This document shows, piece after piece, positions 10,177 to 16,529 of a DNA stretch of 16,529 bases (positions within the stretch are counted from its first letter, which is position 1; the number at the start of each line of letters is the position of its first letter). Source of the stretch: Chalara sp. BL73 (lineage: Eukaryota; Ascomycota; Leotiomycetes; Helotiales); NCBI GenBank assembly GCA_918026815.1, contig CAKJVC010000194.1, positions 1 through 16,529 of the forward strand. The letters are read 5' to 3'. The notes beneath the pieces are model-generated. The model saw nothing but the letters and a program-made list of their open reading frames with translations, made no database searches and was not told where the DNA came from. Made by a program: the position numbers and the translations under genes.

Positions 10177-11556
10177 TTAGGGAATATCGATTATCGAAAC
10201 AAGATAATCAATATGCGGTCGAATATCTCCGTCTACACCATTTTCCTCCTGAACGCAATCAGAACGAGTAAACGGCCCCCAAACTTCCTCATTTAGAGGC
10301 TCATCCGCGGTGGAAACTTTGATAGCCCAAGCCATCTGTGGCCACCACTCCTCAGGAAGGAGACTAAAGAGGCCCATAACTTCTCTCTTTGCGATACCTT
10401 GTAGCCACCATATATTATCAACGACTCTCGTCATGGCGAAGAAGCAGGCCACGATCACCAAAGTCCTTGGGTCCTTCTCCGCGAGCATATCTACGAATCG
10501 TGTAGAAACTGTTGCAGCGAACCCCATCAGTCGATTTCGCTCAGGCCTTTGATGCGCCCAATTCAAAAATGCCACGGAGTGCTCGTAGGCTGCCCTTGTC
10601 TTGGTTGCTAATGTTTCGTTCATGAACTGGAGCTGCTCATCAACCCCGTTGAGCAACGGATCGAAAAATTGAGGGTGATTCGGACTCAACTCGAGTGCTA
10701 GAGCTGGCTGAGTATTAATGATTGAGAGGACATTTGGGCTATCTCGCAGCCACTGCCAGCCGTTAAGAACAATCGTCTTGACACCTTGATATGATAAAAA
10801 CCATTCCACAGGCGGTGTATACTCTTGGTCTCCATCAAAACAGCTGACCACATCATTAGAAAAGAGACGTGCGGCTGTGGCGTAGAAGGCTATCAAGCTA
10901 GATGTTACAAAGAGGGCTTCTACATCTGAGGCATTTAGTGGGGCATTGAGCAGTGACTTGAACTGCGCTATGGCAGTTCTTATGTATGTATGAGACGCTC
11001 GGGCTAGAGTTTGGTCTTCTGGGTGGCAAGAGCGCAGATAAAGAGCAGAGACAGCAAAGATCGCATCCATCAAATACGGAGCATTGAATGCCAGTGAAGG
11101 GACAACCTCGCCCCAAGTATCCTTGCGACCTGAATCGCTCACAGTCATCGTTTTTGCGATAGAAGACGTAAACACGTGTATCAGCCTTAACTCGAGTAAG
11201 TGAGAAGTTGCAGGATGTCGGGAACATATGGAGAGAGCTGCGGGTGACTCCGGAATGGAAACAGAAGTAGATTCAGGAGATCCCTTATTCGACCAGGAGA
11301 TTGAACTAGTTTGCCTGCTATTCCGACTTATTGGCACACGGGCAAGCTGAGAACTTGGAGTGGTGGCAATTTGCCATGCGAAATCACACGAGGTCGAATG
11401 TCTCAAGCAGTTGCTGCACTCAGGGCGAAGCTCATCGCACTTCTAGGGTTCAGCATGATTCTATATGGATCATCTGATGTTCCGTACCTTTATTTTGCGC
11501 CTTTTGCATGTCAGGCAACCCCACCTTGATTTTTTATGCGACCTTCTACTAGGCAT
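10177..11556 (-). CDS. Zn2Cys6 binuclear-cluster transcription factor, two exons
   Basis: This is a fungal-type nuclear DNA-binding regulator of 443 residues. Exon 1 (11556-11488) opens with a basic stretch and the first half of the zinc cluster. A 48-bp intron (11487-11440) follows, then exon 2 (11439-10177). The cluster is complete: Cys14, 17, 24, 31, 34 and 41, spacing CX2CX6CX6CX2CX6C (GCLTCKRRKIK joined to CDELRPECSNC). The intron ends TAGAAG; only the second AG gives the canonical six residues between Cys17 and Cys24. After a Ser/Thr-rich linker, the middle (RLIHVFTSS, SLAFNAPYLMDAIFAVSALYLRS) resembles the fungal-specific domain of UPC2/ECM22-like sterol regulators. That resemblance describes a broad family and does not indicate a sterol role here. 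Position suggests it may control the neighbouring polyketide synthase. A transposon stack begins 177 bp before its ATG once the target copy is counted. Confidence 0.92.
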
Positions 11557-11741
11557 TGCGTATCTTATCTGTATATTGAGGGAGATATTGTTTTTGGTGA
11601 TGCCTTGAAGTTGCTACCGGTTGATATGTATCTTCTGCCACCAACATTCGCCTGGATGTGCCGAAAGATTGACAGGATGAAGGCTGTGCAAGCCAAGCTA
11701 TGCTACTTTAGGCGACTGGTAAACTTAACGTCGTCGACCAG

Positions 11742-11919
11742 GGGTAGCAATACACTGACACCATGGTGTCAGTTTAGAGCTGACGTAAGCACGACACCAC
11801 ACCACCTACACAAGGCACCCAGCCTGTAAACTCAGGGCAACCAGCCTGTAAACTCAGGGCAACCAGCCTGTAAGCACAACGCGACCAGCCTGTAAAAAAC
11901 GCGATTATAAACTTGAAAT
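11742..11919. repeat. Left 178-bp inverted repeat of the non-autonomous element, with 22-bp iterated motif
   Basis: This arm matches the right arm (12690-12844 joined to 14317-14338, 177 bp) with a few substitutions and a one-base indel in an A run. It contains the 18-bp perfect palindrome CTGACACCATGGTGTCAG at 11755-11772. It also has four copies of CAGCCTGTA starting at 11820, 11842, 11864 and 11886, exactly 22 bp apart. The spacing of about two helical turns would place them on one face of the DNA, as expected for iterated transposase-binding sites, though that role is inference. Confidence 0.9.
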
Positions 11920-12689
11920 AATTCTGTTTGTGTATAACGCTATTTATCACTTTAAAAAAGGAATTTTTTTAATGTTAATCTTTTTCATATGCTTTATTTA
12001 ACTTTTTGGCTATAATTAAAATTGTACAAATTGTTTTACAAATTGTAGTTTTTTTTTTACAAGTTCGTGACTGATTTTGCGAAGTTTTTAAACGAAAATT
12101 GATCGCTATAGTCGCATTTAGAAAACACTTTTTCCAGTAACGTAGTTCACAAGCGAGTGGGCAAAACAAGCTCATGCACACTTTTTTTTACATACAAAAA
12201 ACGTCTGTGCGTAACCGTACACTTTCTTTAATTGTTTATAAAAAAGTTTATAATTTATAATAGAGATTTTCTACTTTAAATATAAGTATTATTTTAAATC
12301 TTAAAGCTGTAGGATTTATAGTTATTAAAATATGAAGTAAAATGTAAAAATACAAGGATTATTTGGCCCCCAAATTTTATATCTTAATAAATATAAATTA
12401 AAAAGCTATTAAACTGTAAATAGTGTTTCTTTATAGCATAGATAAACTGTATTTTAAATTATAAAATTTTATATAAACAATTAAAAAAGGTGCACGGTTA
12501 TGCACAGACGTTTTTTGTATGCAAAAAAAAGTGTGCATGAGCTTGTTTTGCCCACTCGCTTGTGAACTACGTTATATTAATCCGAAAAACATAATAATAC
12601 TGTTTTGCTTAAGCTTGAATTAGTTTGCAAAACTAGTTTTAAAAGCAATATGCAGTTTTAGCAATAGTAACATTTAAAAAAAAAGTCAC
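11920..12689. other. AT-rich non-coding interior of the non-autonomous element
   Basis: Between the two 178-bp arms the sequence is strongly AT-rich and holds only the 433-bp MITE. Flanking pieces (11920-12137 and 12575-12689) contain poly-T and poly-A runs and no open frame with recognisable motifs. The composition fits either an originally AT-rich filler or RIP-degraded sequence; with one copy the two cannot be separated. Confidence 0.6.
12140..12572. mobile_element. 433-bp MITE with about 101-bp inverted repeats and TA duplication
   Basis: The ends read ACGTAGTTCACAAGCG... and the reverse complement, each flanked by TA (12138-12139 and 12573-12574). The arms are 12140-12240 and 12472-12572. 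They differ at only five positions, all transitions. The core is AT-rich and has no coding potential. TA flanks and small size fit a Tc1/mariner-type miniature element. It is inserted in the AT-rich interior of the larger non-autonomous element and so arrived after it. Confidence 0.85.
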
Positions 12690-12844
12690 ATTTCAAGTTT
12701 GTAATCGCGTTTTTACAGGCTGGTCGCGTTGTGTTTACAGGCTGGTTGCCCTGAGTTTACAGGCTGGATGCCCTGAGCGTACAGGCTGGGTGCCTTGTGT
12801 AGGTGGTGTGGTGTCGTGCTTACGTCAGCTCTAAACTGACACCA
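12690..12844. repeat. Right inverted repeat of the non-autonomous element, inner part, split by a Tc1-like insertion
   Basis: This is the inner 155 bp of the right arm; the outer 22 bp lie at 14317-14338 beyond the inserted element. The motif TACAGGCTG recurs at 12714, 12736, 12758 and 12780, again exactly 22 bp apart and mirroring the left arm. Removing the insert and one copy of TGACACCA rebuilds an arm that agrees with the left arm through the junction. Confidence 0.9.
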
Positions 12845-14308
12845 CCAGGGGTTGACAGAATTGAATCCGCACGGGCCAACAACACCAAAATTAATTATCG
12901 CGATTGAACAAAAATTGTAAACAACCACTTCACATCATAATTATGGCTCCACTAACGCGATCCAATCCATTTCGAACTCTTAGCCCTGAATCTCTTCACC
13001 GTAAGAATGCTTCTACGCGAAGAAAAACCAAGTTCTTTAATGCGTTAGCTTACAATCCGGAAAGCAAGTCGAATCGAGCTATTTCAGCTGAATGTGAAAT
13101 CGACGAGAAAACTAGCCGCAATTGGCGCAAAGAGTACTTATTTTTTGGCGAAAGAGCAAAGAAGCTTATAAAAAATCGATCTGCTATACTTGGAAAAAAG
13201 TCTAAAATTACTAAAAAGCAGTGTAAAATGCTTTGTTTACTAACTCGAAATTCTGTTCGAATGCAACAGTTTAAAGCTTAAATAGAGTACTACAAACTGC
13301 CTGTAAAAAAGCGCTAACTACAAAGAAAGTTGAAAAAGTATACAAAGAAAAGTAAACAATACAAGTGTAGCTTTGTTAAAAAAGTTATTTCGGCCAAAAA
13401 TAAAAAAGAACGCGGTTTATATAAACTCGAGCATATGTACAAATCTTTTTTCGGTTTTTTCGACTATATCGTTTATACAAATAAAGCACATGTCGATTCT
13501 ACTTCTTTGCTTTTTTTTATAACTACTCGAAAGCAAAGAACTCGCAATAAGCCTAAAAACATTGTAGAAAGACCGCCGCTGCAAAAAGTGCGTTTTCATA
13601 TCGCTGCATAAGTCTTTTAGTACGGCAAAGCAAAGAAATTGGAGTTTTACAATAATGAAGAAAATCATATAAAGCAGTTTTTATACTTTAAGAAGCTTCG
13701 CCGGCGTTTTACTACCGAAACTGAAAAAGAATACTATGCTAAAGTTTTCGAATAAGAAGCAAAAAAGCTTTACAAAGTAAAAGTCAAAGTTACAAGCAAT
13801 GCGATAACTTAGAAGTACTACGTAGAGCGTTTACTACTTATTTATTGTAATGCCGTCAAAAAAATAAATTTAATCGACGATAAACTATAGCTTTTGCAAA
13901 AAGATAGTAACCCAAGTTACGGAATAAAAAAAGAAAAGCATTGCACAAAAGTATAAAAGGGCCTATAATATTAATAACTTTAAGCACTTTGCTCAAAGCT
14001 TAAATTTGAACTTTATCGAAGCTATTTGGAACATTATAAAACAAAGACTTCGACGCAGAATTTTCGATTCAAAGAAAAAGATGAAAGCAAGAATTCAGGA
14101 AAAATAGAATAAAATAACACTACAAGAAATAAAGGATCGTATATTTGATATGCTTAGAAGATGCCACGTGGTTATACAATCAAATGGAGGCCCTGTTCGA
14201 GGCAATAAGTGGTAGAATGGTGGAGTTGTTGTAGTTTTTGTTCTAATATATGATTTTGATGATTTTGGTGAAAGTGGCCCGTGCGGATTCAATTCTGTCA
14301 ACCCCTGG
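12845..14308 (+). mobile_element. Tc1/IS630-like transposon, RIP-damaged, with an 8-bp flanking duplication
   Basis: The 1464-bp element has inverted repeats beginning CCAGGGGTTGACAGAATTG. They are perfect for 34 bp and recognisable for about 47 bp. It is flanked by TGACACCA on both sides (12837-12844 and 14309-14316). Its plus strand carries the remains of a DDE transposase of the fungal Tc1-like kind. An 8-bp duplication is not the TA expected for that superfamily. The insertion site lies inside the right inverted repeat of the surrounding element, so this is one of the youngest events in the stack. Despite that, its coding region is heavily degraded. Confidence 0.85.
12943..14215 (+). pseudogene. 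Tc1-like DDE transposase, degraded by RIP-type mutations
   Basis: The frame opens at the ATG at 12943 (MAPLTRSNPFRTLSPESLHR) with a helix-turn-helix-like N-terminal part (SAECEIDEKTSRNWRKE). It stops first at 13279. Homology then continues through many stops. FFDYIVYTNKAHVD resembles the usual TDEAHVD. LLQKDSNPSYG at about 13890-13922 resembles EDGDPSHG. SLNLNFIEAIWNIIKQRLRR near 14000-14055 resembles SPDLNPIE...W. The end is GGPVRGNKW and TAG at 14213-14215. The changes at these conserved sites are C-to-T or G-to-A (Asp to Asn, Pro to Leu/Phe, Gly to Ser, Gln to stop). One single-base indel near 13937 shifts the last third. Two or more catalytic acids are lost, so the protein cannot be active. 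Confidence 0.88.
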
Positions 14309-14347
14309 TGACACCATGGTGTCAGTGTATTGCTACCCGTCGACCAG

Positions 14348-14695
14348 TGATCCACTGACTAAGATTGCTATCCAATCAACTTCTCCATATTCACGTGACT
14401 AACCGTCCAAGAGTCTTTCCTGCCGCATATGCCGGGCGGAACATCAGGAAACGGGAGAACAAAAACCTTCTAAGATTGCGTATCACAAACTATGGTTAGT
14501 AGTCCCTAAGCCTTGTTACCTGCGCGTAACAGCGGCCGTGGTACATGTTATGTATAATTGCACTGCACACACTACCTCCAGTTTCACCGCTTATTTTAAA
14601 AAGTTAAAGTTCACCTTTACTGCCATTTAACCTTGGATTTAGAATTGGATTTTGAAATTAACTATTGAATACAAAAAGATGTAAATATATAGATT
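14348..14695. other. Spacer downstream of the GH20 gene; no gene recognised
   Basis: This 348-bp stretch lies between the right 9-bp duplication of the transposon stack and the stop codon of the GH20 gene. It should contain the GH20 polyadenylation region; the 60 bases next to the stop are AT-rich. No open frame, RNA gene or repeat is recognised. Confidence 0.45.
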
Positions 14696-16529
14696 TCAAG
14701 CCGTCGAAGTCAAGCTCATGCCACTGAAAAGACCAGACCATCCACTGCTCTGTCCACCAAGAATCTTCAATGGCGCCTCGATCGCTATCTCAGCCTTATG
14801 GTGATAGATTCCATTAATACCCATGATAGCAAGGAACTCTTCTTCGACACCGCCATTTATTGCGGCATATGTGCGATTGCCACGCCCAATTAGCGAGAGA
14901 TCGAACCACTCATTATATGGTACCGTGCTATTAAGGCGGAAGTAGCTCCCGCCGGCGAACAGGGTAATTGTTGGTGTTAGCATCAAGCTCGAGTCTCGTC
15001 CGCTCAAGATCGTTGCGTGGCTGGACTCTGTGAGAGAATCGATGAGAAGGGAAAGTGAGAGAGTATAATTGCGTCCTTTAGAGTCTAGTGGAGTAATAAT
15101 TCCGCAATTACTTGAGACTACAACAGCTGGTTGGCTAATACCACGCCTAGTCGATCCGCAATCAGTGTGTGCATGGTAGTTGTTCCTAGAAGTATCAAAA
15201 ATTAATCCCTTGAGGTGTTCATCGACAATTGTGTAGTTAAATATCACATCTGAGCGTGATGCAATCCTGCGCTCCAGGTTTTGTCCCGGAATCTTTGGTT
15301 GTAGCAGCTCGAACGAGTTCCAAAATTCAGCCTCGCTGAGACTTCCACCCCATTGCTTGTCAGCCAGTGCTGGGATCCCTTCACGCCAAGCATAGTAGGC
15401 CTCAGAGTATACAGAAGCATTGGCACCGTAGTCGTTCCAGAGCGGCACAATTGATCCAAGTGCATAAGGATTTGAAGCATCCGGGTTATTTGTTGCGTTT
15501 CGCTGATCAAACATATAAGGCCTCCAGTATCCGAGATCGGGCGAGCCGTGGAAGGTTTTTGTAAGGTTGATGGTGTTCAAATACCCCCGGGCCCACTTAT
15601 TGACGATATAGAAATCATCATTCGAATTTACTACTGAATAGTTGTTCTTCATGTACTGCCAGTAAGGATTATCTTCAAAGAACTCCCAATGCTGCACAGA
15701 AACATTTTGGTAGACGTTGGACCAGGTAGAATTGTAGATTGGTGGAAATGTTCCCCAAATGCGTATTGACTTTCCACTTCTTGTGCCAATGAAAGAGTCC
15801 ATCTCGTTGACGAACATATTGTAGTCTGCTTGGGATGCTGTATACTCATCGGCACCTATCGAAACGACTTTGGAATGAAACCAAGGCAGGAAAGTCGCCC
15901 AGATAGCCTTCATGGTCGGAATGGTTTCTGGATGCGAAATATTGAGTAGGCTGAGATCACCTTCCAAACCAAGCTCGGGCTTCCACTGCGTGATGACAAG
16001 GGCATGTCCTGGCGCTTCAATCTCGGGAATTATAGTCACACCGCGTGCTGCGCAGTTAGACTGAATGTCATTGAATGTGGCACGGTCATAAGACTCGTTG
16101 GCATGGAGGTTAAGTCCTGAGACGGCATCATCTTCACTCCATAGCCGGAAACGTGCATAGAGTTCTAAGGACTGCTCGACTGTGTAGTTAGGGTTATGCC
16201 ACAGATTGTCACTGAGATGGATGTGTAGGACATTCTGCTTGAAGAAGGACATGTAGCTGCAGAGATCGGTCAGGAAATCAGGCGGGTAGTAATGACGACC
16301 GGCGTCGAGCATCATGCCTCGAGTCCCCATCCCGGAGCATCGACAGTAGACCCATATGCAATCGATGGTGTTTTCGAATCTTCTAGAGATAATAGTCCTT
16401 GCTGTAATAAGGTTCGAGTGCCCCACCATACTCCGAGCGGTGATGCGCCGGTTATTATCAGAGATGAGGCATTAACATGGAGGCTGTAGCCTTCAGAAGT
16501 TTCTCGACCAGCAGCATCAAGATAACCGC
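14696..16529 (-). CDS. GH20 family glycosidase (beta-N-acetylhexosaminidase / lacto-N-biosidase type), 5' partial, one frameshift
   Basis: GH20 enzymes remove terminal N-acetylhexosamine-type sugars from chitin fragments or glycans by substrate-assisted catalysis. The main frame (16429-14696) has the family core TRGMMLDAGRHYYP, NVLHIHLSDN and IIPEIEAPGHA. The catalytic Asp-Glu pair is in SIGADEY (codons at 15850-15845), followed by the active-site Trp segment VPLWNDYG. The C-terminal 200 residues look like a concanavalin/LamG-type beta-sandwich. Many N-glycosylation sequons (NVS, NLT, NAS, NYT, NST) suggest secretion; any signal peptide lies beyond the window. The GADEY form is also known from lacto-N-biosidases, so substrate is open. 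Upstream sequence to 16529 encodes the matching N-terminal part (GVWWGTRTLLQQ ... DAPGWG) in a different frame. The switch falls at a four-G run (16325-16328 on the plus strand as CCCC), where a fifth G would join them. This is either an inactivating mutation or a sequence error. Confidence 0.9.

Larger units (their letters stand above)
11742..14338. mobile_element. Non-autonomous DNA transposon with long inverted repeats, MULE-like, host to two nested insertions
   Basis: The element begins GGGTAGCAATACAC and ends with its reverse complement. It is flanked by the 9-bp direct repeat GTCGACCAG (11733-11741 and 14339-14347). Without the Tc1-like insert and one copy of its 8-bp duplication it would be 1125 bp, and shorter still without the MITE. 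No transposase of its own is seen; the interior is AT-rich and non-coding. A 9-bp duplication, long inverted repeats and the GGGT..CAATAC end shared with the MULE at 3305 support a Mutator-like origin. It lies in the promoter region of the Zn2Cys6 gene. Confidence 0.85.

Noticed and set aside
13417..13668. 83-codon open frame on the minus strand inside the Tc1-like element
   Set aside because: It overlaps plus-strand transposase remains with family motifs and arises from AT-rich composition.
12845..14308. TA target duplication for the Tc1-like element
   Set aside because: No TA lies at either boundary, and the empty site rebuilt from the opposite arm matches only with an 8-bp duplication.

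Overview
The window looks like a gene-sparse, transposon-rich piece of a filamentous ascomycete (Pezizomycotina) genome. The reasons are short 48-61 bp GT-AG introns, a Zn2Cys6 regulator, a fungal type III polyketide synthase, fungal-type Copia, Mutator-like and Tc1-like elements, and mutations of the RIP (repeat-induced point mutation) kind in one element. The species cannot be named from the sequence alone.

Layout. (1) 1-3301, minus strand: the 5' part of a Ty1/Copia retrotransposon. It has an 183-bp 5' LTR, a primer-binding site against the initiator tRNA-Met, gag, protease, integrase and the first residues of reverse transcriptase. The rest lies left of the window. Several frameshifts make it a pseudogene. 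(2) 3305-6709: a Mutator-like (MULE) DNA transposon with perfect 150-bp inverted repeats and a 9-bp target duplication, inserted exactly across the outer end of the Copia LTR. Its three-exon FAR1/MULE transposase (minus strand) has one in-frame stop and one A-tract frameshift, and carries a 13-unit 45-bp coding minisatellite. (3) 6719-11556: host sequence with an apparently intact type III polyketide synthase gene (7504-8897, plus, three exons) and a convergent Zn2Cys6 regulator gene (11556-10177, minus, two exons). These could form a small secondary-metabolite locus. (4) 11742-14338: a nested stack of three elements just upstream of the regulator. The outer one is a non-autonomous element with 178-bp inverted repeats and a 9-bp target duplication. 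It holds a 433-bp TA-flanked MITE and, inside its right inverted repeat, a RIP-damaged Tc1/IS630-like transposon flanked by an 8-bp duplication. (5) 14696-16529, minus: the 3' part of a family GH20 glycosidase gene with one apparent single-base frameshift.

How the parts may relate. The polyketide synthase and the regulator converge on a 1.28-kb spacer and are bracketed by transposon blocks. The outer element of the right-hand stack sits only 177 bp upstream of the regulator's start codon, so it has probably replaced or altered its promoter. Order of events read from target duplications: Copia before the MULE at the left block; the outer non-autonomous element before both the MITE and the Tc1-like copy at the right block.

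The strongest signal that known categories do not fully explain is the Tc1-like element's clean 8-bp duplication (instead of TA), which is exactly one half of a 16-bp palindrome in its target.
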